Assembly (NCBI GenBank): GCA_018713055.1
Contig: DVFW01000025.1
Span: 1-36,231, forward strand
Source of the DNA: Scatavimonas merdigallinarum
GTDB lineage: Bacteria > Bacillota > Clostridia > Oscillospirales > Acutalibacteraceae
Direction of reading: 5' to 3'
Length of the DNA stretch: 36,231 nucleotides
Notes under the pieces: model-generated
Seen by the model: only the letters and a program-made list of their open reading frames with translations
What the model was told of the DNA's origin: nothing
Databases searched by the model: none
Made by a program: the position numbers and the translations under genes
In this document: positions 1-7,668 of the stretch, piece after piece
Position numbering within the stretch: position 1 is the stretch's first letter
Layout: every line of letters begins with the position of its first letter

Positions 1-468
1 CGGCGCTTTGTAGGCAAGGACATGGTCTTCCATATAGGACATGGACGATCCGCAGAGGATCAGCATAAGCTTGGAAGTGTCCTTGTACTGGTCAATCAAA
101 AGCTGGATAGTAGAAGCGAGGCTTTTGGACGAACGGGCGACATAGGGGTATTCGTCAATGGCAAGGACAACACGCTCCTTTTCAGACAGCTTGAACACAT
201 ATTCCAAAGCCGCCTGAAAGGACAGGAAAGAGGTTTCGGCCTCCATGCCGGTGTGGTAGCTCAGAATGCTCTTGCTGAAATTTTCAAGATTCTGCTTGGC
301 GTTGCTTTCGACGCCCATAAAATAAATTGCATTTTTATCATCAATAAACCGGCTGATCAGCGCCGTTTTGCCGACACGGCGGCGACCGTAGATCACCACA
401 AATTCAAACTTATCCGATGCGTACAGATTATTCAGCGCCGCAAGTTCACGCTCTCTGCCGATAAACAT
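1..468 (-). CDS. AAA family ATPase, archaeal-ATPase/DUF234 type (partial, runs off left edge)
   Basis: The visible N-terminal 156 codons open with MFIGRERELAALNNLY, the usual start of the AAA ATPases often found on mobile elements. Walker A is GRRRVGKT near residues 28-35 and Walker B is VVLAIDEYPYVA near residues 100-111. The ATG at 468 follows an AGGAGG-type ribosome binding site at about 476-482. The C-terminal half, where this family carries a DUF234 nuclease-like domain, lies outside the window, so the product cannot be completed. It is the innermost visible gene of the element that ends at the tRNA-Ser fragment near 2661. Family members are poorly characterised; some accompany toxin or defence functions. 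The family call is firm and the role is not known. Confidence 0.8.
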   Translation of the reverse strand, partial: MFIGRERELAALNNLYASDKFEFVVIYGRRRVGKTALISRFIDDKNAIYFMGVESNAKQNLENFSKSILSYHTGMEAETSFLSFQAALEYVFKLSEKERVVLAIDEYPYVARSSKSLASTIQLLIDQYKDTSKLMLILCGSSMSYMEDHVLAYKAP

Positions 469-524
469 GGCCGTTGTCCTCCTAACTACCGATAGATTTT
501 CTGAGTATAGTATATCACAAAATT

Positions 525-569
525 AAAATTAGTCAAGCATGATTCGGCAAATCACACTTGACTAATTTT
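525..569. terminator. Inverted repeat / probable bidirectional terminator between tnpV and the ATPase gene
   Basis: A 13-bp perfect stem (AAAATTAGTCAAG at 525-537 with its complement at 557-569) encloses a 19-nt loop. The outer A/T-rich arms give a T-run on either strand. The position just after the tnpV stop (590) fits a terminator for tnpV. It lies upstream of the ATPase gene, so it could also be an operator. Confidence 0.5.
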
Positions 570-589
570 TGTTATCTCTTTGCGGGTGT

Positions 590-964
590 TTAATCAAAAA
601 TCAAATCGGCACAAACGGTTTCTGCCACACGGCTGCGGATGTTGTTCATTTTTTGCACCCACTCCATTGGATTCTCAGCCTTAAGCTGTTCAGTGACACC
701 TTCTCTTTCAGCATATTCCTTTACCAGCCGAAGAAAGAGGGATTGCGCTTCTTCCTCCACATCAGCGAGATGGGAGCGGAGCTTACCGGAAGTGAACAGA
801 TTGTAGTACAGGATTTTGTGGTGCTGCTTCAGGTACTGTCTGCGGCGATGCGCCCACACGCCGATAGGATGTTTTTCTTCGGGTAGTAAGGTTAGATTGG
901 GCAGACAGTAGTCGCCCTGCATGGTATATGTGCCGCCCGTTTGTTCAAATATTGTTTTAGCCAT
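590..964 (-). CDS. tnpV: TnpV family transposon-encoded protein
   Basis: This 124-aa protein matches the small TnpV proteins of Tn4451-type and related clostridial mobile elements: it opens MAKTIFEQTGGTYTMQGDY, has HRRRQYLKQHHKILYYNLF in the middle, and ends MEWVQKMNNIRSRVAETVCADLIF. The function of TnpV is unknown and it is not the recombinase. The length is normal. The start is the ATG at 964 with AGGAGG at 974-979. That ribosome binding site can pair with an upstream CCTCCT in a 9-bp stem (see the hairpin entry). It sits between the Xre regulator and the ATPase gene on an integrative element. Confidence 0.85.
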   Translation of the reverse strand: MAKTIFEQTGGTYTMQGDYCLPNLTLLPEEKHPIGVWAHRRRQYLKQHHKILYYNLFTSGKLRSHLADVEEEAQSLFLRLVKEYAEREGVTEQLKAENPMEWVQKMNNIRSRVAETVCADLIFD

Positions 965-973
965 AATAGAAAA

Positions 974-1006
974 CCTCCTTTGCTACGCTCATTGTACCAA
1001 AGGAGG
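974..1006 (-). promoter_or_regulatory. tnpV: Hairpin sequestering the tnpV ribosome binding site
   Basis: On the minus strand CCTCCTTTG (1006-998) is a perfect complement of CAAAGGAGG (982-974), with a 15-nt loop. The 3' arm contains the AGGAGG of tnpV. If the transcript starts upstream of 1006, the stem would mask translation initiation. A TACAAT box lies inside the loop, so a start downstream of the 5' arm cannot be excluded. Confidence 0.45.
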
Positions 1007-1051
1007 CTTTGCTTTACGAATGTACGATTTTCAAATTGGTAGGTTAGCCTG

Positions 1052-1255
1052 CTATTCGTCATCCTTTCTGCCCGGGACGGCTTCCATATCGAACATGGCA
1101 AGAGCGGCGTTGACCTTATCCATCCGAACCGTTTCTTTTCCCTGCTCCAGCTCCCGGACAAAACGAAGCCCTAGCCCGCTGCGGGCGGCAAACTCTTCCT
1201 GTGTCAGCCCGGCGGCTTTTCGGTTTTCTTTGATGAATGCGGCGATCTTATTCAC
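1052..1255 (-). CDS. Xre/HipB-like HTH transcriptional regulator
   Basis: This 67-aa protein is a single HTH_3 domain: KIAAFIKENRKAAGLTQEEF, then ARSGLGLRFVRELEQGKETV. It ends shortly after the HTH, as in HipB/YgiT-like small regulators. I choose the GTG at 1255 because GGGGAGG lies nine bases upstream; the longer ATG version would put this ribosome binding site inside the gene. No HipA-like kinase follows, only tnpV. Three matching palindromes immediately upstream (1292-1392) are probable binding sites, which suggests autoregulation. The function as an element repressor is inferred. Confidence 0.8.
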   Translation of the reverse strand: MNKIAAFIKENRKAAGLTQEEFAARSGLGLRFVRELEQGKETVRMDKVNAALAMFDMEAVPGRKDDE

Positions 1256-1291
1256 TGTGCCTTGCCTCCCCATACAAATCTGCATTTATTT

Positions 1292-1309
1292 TACACCCTA
1301 ACGGGTATA
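1292..1309. promoter_or_regulatory. Operator palindrome 1 (ACCC-TAAC-GGGT type)
   Basis: The site reads TACACCCTAACGGGTATA. It shares the core ACCCTA-N-GGTATA with two further sites at 1334 and 1375. It is the copy nearest the Xre gene start at 1255. Confidence 0.6.
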
Positions 1310-1333
1310 AAGTCAAGATGGTTTTGCAATTAT

Positions 1334-1351
1334 TATACCCTAAAAGGTATA
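1334..1351. promoter_or_regulatory. Operator palindrome 2
   Basis: The site reads TATACCCTAAAAGGTATA, a nearly perfect palindrome. It begins 42 bp after the start of site 1, close to four helical turns, so the sites face the same side of the DNA. Confidence 0.6.
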
Positions 1352-1374
1352 AATTTATGCATTTAAAAGACCAA

Positions 1375-1392
1375 TACACCCTATCGGGTATA
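1375..1392. promoter_or_regulatory. Operator palindrome 3
   Basis: The site reads TACACCCTATCGGGTATA. It begins 41 bp after site 2. It lies between the Xre gene and the downstream end of the DUF6809-like gene (1441), so all three sites sit upstream of the Xre gene only. Confidence 0.6.
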
Positions 1393-1440
1393 AAACAAGC
1401 TCCCTCCGGCATAATTTCCCGGAAAGAGCCTGCTTTTTGT

Positions 1441-1740
1441 TTATTCTTTCAGGAGGCTTTCAAACGGGGCATCGTCGCTGCAAGAGGTATCGAAAATCAT
1501 TTTTGCGCCAAGGCGGAAGCCGACGAGAAAGGAATCAAGGCCGCTTTCACCCATCAGTTCCCCGTAAGCGTTGCAGAAATCGAGGAACAGCGCCTTGTCC
1601 TCATCGCTTAAACGCTCGGTCAGCTTTTCTTCCAGCTCGTTGATGCTTTTTGAAACCTTAAGACTATGGCTACCCTTTCGGTATCCTCTGGTCTGCGGAT
1701 CAATATTTCCGTAGTACAGTTCTTCCAGAAAATTTGCCAT
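1441..1740 (-). CDS. DUF6809-like family protein of mobile elements
   Basis: The 99-aa acidic protein begins MANFLEELYYGNIDPQTRGY and ends with SGLDSFLVGFRLGAKMIFDT. This is the layout of small proteins, often labelled DUF6809, that accompany tnpV and Xre genes on clostridial integrative elements. It is probably helical with no membrane segment. The start ATG at 1740 lies only two bases before the end of the HTH gene at 1743, with GGAGG in the tail of that gene, so the two are probably co-translated. The molecular function is unknown. Confidence 0.7.
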   Translation of the reverse strand: MANFLEELYYGNIDPQTRGYRKGSHSLKVSKSINELEEKLTERLSDEDKALFLDFCNAYGELMGESGLDSFLVGFRLGAKMIFDTSCSDDAPFESLLKE

Positions 1741-1742
1741 TA

Positions 1743-2345
1743 CTACGCACCTCCTTCGCCGTCTGCCGTGTGCAGATCACGGATTTTCCGCCAGCTTGAA
1801 AAGCCTTGCAGGGTACGGATGTGCCACGGCGATTTGCGGGTGATGGTGCGAAAGTAGGTAGAGCAGAAGAACTCCACCAAATAGACCTTCGGAATGTGGT
1901 TGACGTTGTTTTTTCGGAAAGACTTGATGTACCCCTGATTGCACCAGTTGTTAATTGAAGTTTTGCCGTAGCCGGTGATTTTGGAAACCGCCTGCGTGGT
2001 CAGTACATCGGGATAGCCGGAGAGCAGCTCCGTATAATACAGCCGCAAATGCTCCAGCACGATTTTGGGAACCTGCTCCTCCAACTGCACAGTATAATCG
2101 CCTTTGTACCAGCCCGCCGGGGCAGAATAGCTTTCGGGGAACACCTTACGGTTTTCCAGATAGGCGATGACGTCCTCTTTCTTGATTTTATAGCAGCGGG
2201 TTTTCCTGCCCGTGTACTCGCAGGGTATCTTACCGCTTTGCAGCAGGTAAAGGGCGGTGGATTTGCTGATATGGCAAATGCGATACAGCTGATCCTTCGT
2301 GATGATATCGGGAACATCGTCCCAGTTGATTGCGTTTTCTTTCAT
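1743..2345 (-). CDS. Tandem helix-turn-helix excisionase-like DNA-binding protein
   Basis: The 200-aa protein contains two excisionase-type (HTH_17/MerR-like) winged helices. The first spans residues 13-66 (IITKDQLYRICHISKSTALY, then YKIKKEDVIAYLENR). The second spans residues 112-162 (VLTTQAVSKITGYGKTSINN, then IPKVYLVEFF). I start at the ATG at 2345, which follows AGGTG at a good distance; upstream in-frame codons have no ribosome binding site. It is the element gene closest to the tRNA-Ser fragment and to the triple GTTCTTTCC repeat, a usual position for an excision or recombination-directionality factor. That role is inferred from position and fold. Confidence 0.7.
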   Translation of the reverse strand: MKENAINWDDVPDIITKDQLYRICHISKSTALYLLQSGKIPCEYTGRKTRCYKIKKEDVIAYLENRKVFPESYSAPAGWYKGDYTVQLEEQVPKIVLEHLRLYYTELLSGYPDVLTTQAVSKITGYGKTSINNWCNQGYIKSFRKNNVNHIPKVYLVEFFCSTYFRTITRKSPWHIRTLQGFSSWRKIRDLHTADGEGGA

Positions 2346-2415
2346 GACAATACACCTCATATTTCTGTAAGCTTTGCCGGTATTCGAACTGTCCGTGTAT
2401 TGCCTTTCAATTTTT

Positions 2416-2445
2416 GTTCTTTCCGTTCTTTCCGCAGTTCTTTCC
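2416..2445. repeat. Three direct copies of GTTCTTTCC near the element end
   Basis: Identical 9-mers lie at 2416-2424, 2425-2433 and 2437-2445, the last two separated by 3 bp. They lie about 155 bp inside the tRNA-Ser fragment, where tyrosine recombinases of integrative elements usually have arm-type or excisionase sites. That use is an inference. Confidence 0.6.
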
Positions 2446-2600
2446 AAAAGCGGAAAAATCGTGGATTGGAACCGACGGGCGATTTCTCAGTATTTTCGGG
2501 CGTTTTCTTCAAAAAGCCCAGATTTCATGCGGCTTTGCGGGCGTACAGGGCTTACTGAAACTGACAGAAGAAACCACGTATCTAACAGATGGCGATAAAA

Positions 2601-2661
2601 CTCGAAATGCGGTAGGCCGGGGATTCCCGGTGCGAGAGTTCAAATCTCTCCATCTCCGCCA
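2601..2661 (+). other. tRNA-Ser(CGA) 3' half: probable attachment site (attR) of the element
   Basis: The segment starts at the anticodon loop CTCGAAA (2601-2607), then has the 3' anticodon stem, a long class-II variable arm, the T arm GAGAG-TTCAAAT-CTCTC (2634-2650), the 3' acceptor strand CATCTCC, the discriminator G and an encoded CCA (2659-2661). There is no D arm or 5' acceptor strand upstream, so it is not a working tRNA. A displaced 3' half on the plus strand marks the right end of an element inserted in tRNA-Ser(CGA), with the intact tRNA expected to the left of the window. Confidence 0.75.
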
Positions 2662-2664
2662 CGT

Positions 2665-2698
2665 CGGAGCAAAGTCCGCTTTGCTCCGGCTTATTTTT
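2665..2698 (+). terminator. Terminator following the tRNA-Ser fragment
   Basis: A perfect 10-bp stem CGGAGCAAAG (2665-2674) / CTTTGCTCCG (2679-2688) with a TCCG loop is followed by a T-rich tract. It is the original tRNA terminator left on the chromosomal side of the junction. Confidence 0.75.
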
Positions 2699-3386
2699 TG
2701 CAAACATAAGCCGTCCGTCCGCTTTCTTGCTCCTCCTTTTCCGAAAAAGGCCACGCTTGCTGCGGCTGTTCGCTTGCAAGCGCGCTCACAACGCCTTCGC
2801 GGCGTTATCAACCTTTTTTTCGGGCTACAGGAGTTCGGTTCCAACACGGAAATGCTGGAAACATCTTTTTTATCCCCGACAGTCAGGCTGAGCCTGGGCG
2901 CATATCGCGTTCCAGGTTTGGCTTTTTCTTTTTGTTCTTCACTCGCGTTTTCAGGCGGATATCCATTTCGTAACAGTCACACACGTCGGAGCAAACTATA
3001 TATCGCTTGCCCCGACTTATTTTTTTAGCCAGAGCGCGCTCACGCCACTGCTCCTCCTCGCTTCGCTGTCGCTACCAACTTTTTGCGAATTGAAGGGAAT
3101 TAACTTAACCAGCGAAACGCTGAAAATATTTTCGTTCCTTCTGGTATCGCCCAAATTAAACCGTATTTTAAAAAGCTTGAATATGTGCAGTTTCCATTTT
3201 TTAAATATAGTTTTAGTTTATTATTATATTTTACATTATTCGACAAAATACAAATAACAAACAATTTGTATTTGCTAATAAATTAATTAAATAAACATTA
3301 AAATAAATACAATTGAAAAATATTGGAATCCGTGATAAAATTTATAATATTATTTTAGTTAAAAGACTTATAAAGGGCATGACAAT
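2699..3386. other. Gene-poor stretch with a second tRNA-trailer-like copy and an AT-rich leader
   Basis: No credible gene is visible. Around 2984-3026 there is a diverged second copy of the post-tRNA sequence (ACGTCGGAGCAAA, then CCGACTTATTTTTTT), and GAGCGCGCTCAC-like text follows both copies. From about 3170 the DNA becomes very AT-rich and contains TATAAT at about 3342-3347, which may belong to the helicase promoter; I see no well-spaced -35 box. Confidence 0.5.
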
Positions 3387-6037
3387 ATGGACATAAAAAA
3401 AACAATGATTCTTGTCAAGGGTGAGGATAAAACAGATAAAATTGCAACTGTTTCCTTTGATACCCCCAGCCGCAAAACACATGTAACATATATTGGCGGC
3501 CGTTCCTATGCTTATAACTCGGCTAATGTGACAGTTCTGGAAAACCCCCAAAGCTTAGAACTGAATGGAAGGGTTGCCTATGTAAATGGGATACCCATTT
3601 ATGAACCTCGGCTCATACTTGATTTTAAAAGCCGCATACGTATTATTCAAAAAAACAACACTGCACAAACAGTAAAACCTGAGGAGCTATCGTTTGTGGA
3701 AAACGGATCATCCGATAAAAATGTTCAGCGGATTCTGGCGTATTTGCATGAGATTTCTCAATATACAACAAACGATCCAGAGCAAGAAGCATTTTTAGAG
3801 CAGGAGATGAATCAGCTAACTTTCATTCACCCGGAAAGCGTGTTAGGACGGTATTTGAATCATCAGCCCATTGAAAACAGGACACCGCCTATGAATGGCA
3901 TTATTTTTCCGTTCCGTTTTAACCTCAGTCAGAAAACCGCGCTTGAAAATGCCCTTACCCATTCCATGTCTGTGATTGAAGGTCCACCGGGCACGGGAAA
4001 AACACAAACGATTTTAAACATCCTTGCAAACCTTGTCGCTATTCAAGGGAAAAGCGTAGCGGTGGTTTCCAATAACAACGAGGCGGTCAAGAATGTTATT
4101 GAAAAAATGACCAAGACAGGATATGGCTTTCTCACTGCGTTGCTGGGTAAAAAAACGAATCAGGACACTTTCTTTGCTAATCCGCCGGCACCCCAAGTGG
4201 ATGCATGGAACTGTGCAGAAGAGAAAGAAGAACTTGTGCAACTTATTGAAAGCCTGAATGTGCGACTGAATGCTTTGTTAAAGATAGATCGGAAAAGGGC
4301 GCAACTAGAACAAGCGTTGCAGGCATGGCAATTGGAACAGAAACATTTCAACGAGTATTACAGCCGTCAGGATGTCGTTGAAATAGAAAAACTTCCCCTG
4401 TTAAGTGCAAATTCGGACCGGATTATTTCCTTCCTTGCAGAAACCTCTCTGGCGAAAGAACGCGAGTACACGGAAAAGCTGACGTATAAACTGAAAATGC
4501 TCTTTAAATACAGGAGCTCTTTCCGAAAGCTGCAGCAACAGGAATCTTCAATATTGCTGTTGCTTGAACGAACATTTTACCAAAAGCAAATTCAAATGCT
4601 TAAAAACGATGTTGCATCTTTGAAAAACCAGTTAGACAGCGCATCGTTTGATACGCTGCTGGAACAACATCAACGGTATTCTGAAAAACTGTTTCGCAAG
4701 TGCCTGTATCAAAGCCACAGCAAGCAAACCGATGGCGGCTTTACGAAAAAGAACTTTAAGGTGAGATTTCAGCAATTTATTAGGGCTTATCCCATTATTC
4801 TCAGTACGACGCATGCTTTGCGTCGCTCCATTCCACAGAACTATTTGCTTGATTATGTCATTATTGATGAAGCATCGCAGGTGGACTTAATAACCGGCGT
4901 ACTGGCTTTTTCCTGTTGCCGCAATGTTATTGTGGTGGGCGACACAAAACAGCTTTCCCAGATAACCAATCAAAAAATTGAACCTCAGCTGAAAAGCGCT
5001 CCGCCTGATCCCATATACAGCTATTTTAAGCATAGCATTCTGTCCTCTATAATTGGTTTGTATGGTGATCACCTGCCGCGCGTGGTTCTTCGGGAACATT
5101 ACCGCTGTCACCCGCAAATTATCGAATTCTGCAATCAGAAATATTACGGCGGCGAGTTGATCCCCTATACCAGCCCGGATTTATCGCATACCCCGCTTGT
5201 GCTTTATAAAACGGCGGAAGGAAACCACATGCGCAGGGTTACACAGGGAGAGAAACAAGGGACATATAATCAACGGGAATTAGATGTAACAATTGAAGAG
5301 ATTCTGCAAAACCCTGATCTTGCCACAGAAAACAGCCAAATTGGCTTTGTAACGCCTTATCGTAAACAGGCCAATGTCGCCGGCGGTCTGATGCCGGACA
5401 GGATTGAAAGCGACACGGTACATAAATATCAAGGACGGGAAAAAGACTTAATGATACTATCCACTGTATTGGATAACTCCTGGATGGGTCAGCGCAGCCT
5501 CGAATTCGTGGATGATCCCCACATGGTAAACGTAGCCGTATCCCGCGCTATCAAGCAATTCGTACTAGTTACGGACCATGATTTATTTTTTAAAAAGGGA
5601 AAGGACATCGGCGATCTGATTCGCTATATGCAGTACAGTACGCTCGATGAAAATGTCATCGAAAGTCAGGTGGTATCGGTTTTTGATTTATTGTACAAAC
5701 AGTATTCCAGAAAGCTGATTCCTTTGAAAGCCAGGATGGACTCAAAAGCGCGGTATCAATCGGAAGAAGCACTCCGCGTATTGCTGGAGGAAATTCTTGC
5801 GCAGCCGAAGTATAATTGTTTTAGCTACACACAGGGGATACTGCTGCGCAATCTCTTAAACTCCGTAGAAAACCTCAGCGATGAGTGGATGGCTTTGCTT
5901 TCCATGAAAACAGGCCGGAGCAGCTTAAGCGCGATGCATTGAAAGACGGCATTCTGAAAAAATATAATATTCCTTTTCTGCGCCTTGCCACCAATGGCAG
6001 CGGGGAACGGGAGCGGATCCTCCGGGCTTTGGAGTAA
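3387..6037 (+). pseudogene. UPF1-like SF1 helicase with disrupted C-terminal DUF2726-type domain
   Basis: The open frame (3387-5942, 851 aa) holds all SF1B motifs: Walker A GPPGTGKT near residues 199-206, IIDEASQVD near 493, VVGDTKQLSQI, LREHYRCHPQII near 569, TVHKYQGREKDL near 677 and VNVAVSRA near 714. The segment between Walker A and DEAS is coil-rich. After residue 832 (NLSD) the frame is wrong and stops at 5942. In the +2 frame, 5885-6037 encodes VDGFAFHENRPEQLKRDALK and 30 further residues to a natural stop. That is the end of the DUF2726 (PD-(D/E)XK-like) domain these helicases carry. I infer an out-of-frame deletion at about 5882-5885 that removed the nuclease-like core. The helicase part may still be made. 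Such proteins occur in defence and mobile regions, but no partner gene is present. Confidence 0.8.
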
Positions 6038-6239
6038 ACGCTGCCTGAGTTCAAACGTTGACCTCCACCCTATGGCTGCTACTTTCTGTACCGCTGCGTA
6101 ATTTTAAACTCATATGCCGCGATTTCTTCCACGTCTACCAGCGGCTCTGCGTGGTTATCCGGGTTTCATTGAATTGCACACGGATCTCTTTGTATGGATT
6201 TCATACCCTGCCCCACTTTCATTCCATCTGCGCCAAGTT

Positions 6240-6278
6240 AAAAGCTACATTTTGAGAAATCAGGATGTAGCTTTTTCT
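6240..6278 (+). terminator. Rho-independent terminator downstream of the helicase gene
   Basis: The 11-bp stem AAAAGCTACAT (6240-6250) / ATGTAGCTTTT (6265-6275) is followed by T-rich sequence. It can serve the helicase transcript. Confidence 0.65.
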
Positions 6279-6353
6279 TATCTTATAACTCTTTACCGGG
6301 CGTCTTATCCTGTAACAATCTGGCAGGTCAAAGTAAGCGGTATATATAAAAAC

Positions 6354-6377
6354 CACATTATAAAAATGTGCTTTTTT
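6354..6377 (+). terminator. Short hairpin with T6 tract upstream of the DUF2935 gene
   Basis: The stem CACATT (6354-6359) / AATGTG (6365-6370) is followed by C and six T (6372-6377). It is a weak terminator, 105 bp before the next start codon, so it could also act as an attenuator. Confidence 0.4.
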
Positions 6378-6481
6378 AACAGTTTGCGTGGATATTGAAA
6401 AGAGGGAACAGGAAAGAATCCATACGCATAGTATATAAACAGATTTATTCCTTTTATTTTTCATTTATCTTGGAGGGAAAT

Positions 6482-7378
6482 ATGCAAACGGATCATTATA
6501 TTACAAACTCTTTAGAACTACACCTGTTCTTCGGACGCATCATGAAAGAGCATTCTTTTTTTCTTAAAGCAGGTTTTACGCCCGCAGACGTTTCTTTTTC
6601 CAGACAAGCGGAGTTCTTTAAAAGAGAATTTGAAAAATTACTTTGCCGTGCCATCGCACTCAGTGATGGTGTTGTAAACCGTGACGTACTGTGTTCAGGT
6701 GAACTGGTTACGGAATTTACTGCTCTGGCTGAAAAACAAACTGAACGTTTTACCGGAATCACAATCAACAGAGCAATCACCAGCCGGGAGTTGCAGTTGC
6801 GCAGCGACGATAATTGCCGACGTGAAAACGATTGCGAAAAGAAACGCCAGGTGCAAAGGCTTAATCAAACCGCCCTCAGGCTTTTGGATGGATTGATTAT
6901 GTTTAAGGAAACCGTTTTAAAAAAGGTTTTATGCTGTGAAATGTTTACAGTAAACTATCCTTTGCTGATAGAGCATATTCTTAGAGAAGCAAAATTGTAT
7001 CGAAAATATATACAGGAGCTAGAGAATAACGGCTGTTTAAACTGCCAGTCCATGAAAGAAGTGGAAAGCTTTTGGAACCAGATCATGATGGAACACGCCA
7101 TGTTTATCCGTGGACTTTTAGACCCTTCAGAAACAGAATTGTTTCATTTGGCAGACGGATTTGCCAAAGAATATTCTGCATTGTTAAAGGCTTGCCATAA
7201 TGCGCAAAATCAAACTTTAACGGCAGATTCCCTGAAAGAAACCATCAGGTTCAGAGATTTCAAAGCAGCGGGAACGCAGGGAATTGAAGAATGTAAAATC
7301 CGTTCTATTATTTTACCACTTCTGGCAGATCATGTACTGCGTGAGGCAAATCACTACATTCGCTTACTGAAAGATTAA
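6482..7378 (+). CDS. DUF2935 domain-containing protein (hemerythrin-like helical repeat protein)
   Basis: This 298-aa protein has two homologous helical halves. Each starts with a similar segment (LHLFFGRIMKEHSFFLKAGF near residue 13 and SFWNQIMMEHAMFIRGLLDP near 196) and ends with a second histidine helix (LIEHILREAKLYRKYIQEL near 163 and LADHVLREANHYIRLLKD at the C-terminus). The paired EH...EH...HxxxE pattern is that of DUF2935 proteins of Firmicutes, which fold as four-helix bundles that can bind metal. The ATG at 6482 follows GGAGGG; an upstream in-frame ATG lacks a ribosome binding site. The biological role is unknown. It has its own terminator and stands alone. Confidence 0.85.
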   Translation: MQTDHYITNSLELHLFFGRIMKEHSFFLKAGFTPADVSFSRQAEFFKREFEKLLCRAIALSDGVVNRDVLCSGELVTEFTALAEKQTERFTGITINRAITSRELQLRSDDNCRRENDCEKKRQVQRLNQTALRLLDGLIMFKETVLKKVLCCEMFTVNYPLLIEHILREAKLYRKYIQELENNGCLNCQSMKEVESFWNQIMMEHAMFIRGLLDPSETELFHLADGFAKEYSALLKACHNAQNQTLTADSLKETIRFRDFKAAGTQGIEECKIRSIILPLLADHVLREANHYIRLLKD

Positions 7379-7423
7379 TTTACACCCCTGTTAAAAGTTT
7401 TATACTCCGGGCCATATCCACAT

Positions 7424-7478
7424 AATCCAAAAGCCGAACCTGGCTGCAGCAGCCAGGTTCGGCTTTTGGATTTTTTCA
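7424..7478. terminator. Long bidirectional terminator
   Basis: A perfect 23-bp stem (7424-7446 with 7450-7472) closes on a CAG triloop and is followed by T-rich sequence on the plus strand. It separates the DUF2935 gene from the convergent alcohol dehydrogenase gene. The stem is unusually long but is single copy within the window. Confidence 0.9.
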
Positions 7479-7668
7479 TAAAATTAATCTACTGTTTTCT
7501 GCTTGTTTGCTCATTTTACAGGCTTTGTAAAGCAAGTTAAAAAATTGCCTTACCTCCCCTGCCCTGGTCAGCAGTCCCGCACCGTGGAAGATACCTGCCG
7601 GAGAAACCCGTTCTGCTTTGTTCCCTGCATCTTCCACGCCTTTTAAATTTTGGTCTGCATCGGCTTTT

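Larger units (their letters stand above)
6038..6481. other. Intergenic stretch with two terminators and a possible gene remnant
   Basis: On the minus strand, roughly 6070-6155, one frame reads PDNHAEPLVDVEEIAAYEFK followed by ITQRYRK and a stop. It looks like the C-terminus of a lost gene, but no start or recognised family could be assigned. Two plus-strand hairpins with T-runs (6240-6278 and 6354-6377) follow. The rest appears non-coding. Confidence 0.3.

Noticed and set aside
22..495. Plus-strand open frame at the left edge
   Set aside because: It is antisense to the clear AAA ATPase frame, which has Walker motifs and a ribosome binding site.
2601..2661. Intact tRNA-Ser gene
   Set aside because: Only the 3' half is present; no D arm or 5' acceptor strand lies upstream.
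2414..3028. Long open frames over the tRNA fragment and its trailer on both strands
   Set aside because: They translate tRNA and terminator sequence, have no ribosome binding site and show no domain features.
7580..7640. GTGGAAGAT/ATCTTCCAC inverted repeat as terminator of the alcohol dehydrogenase
   Set aside because: The loop is about 35 nt and no T-run follows, so function cannot be supported.
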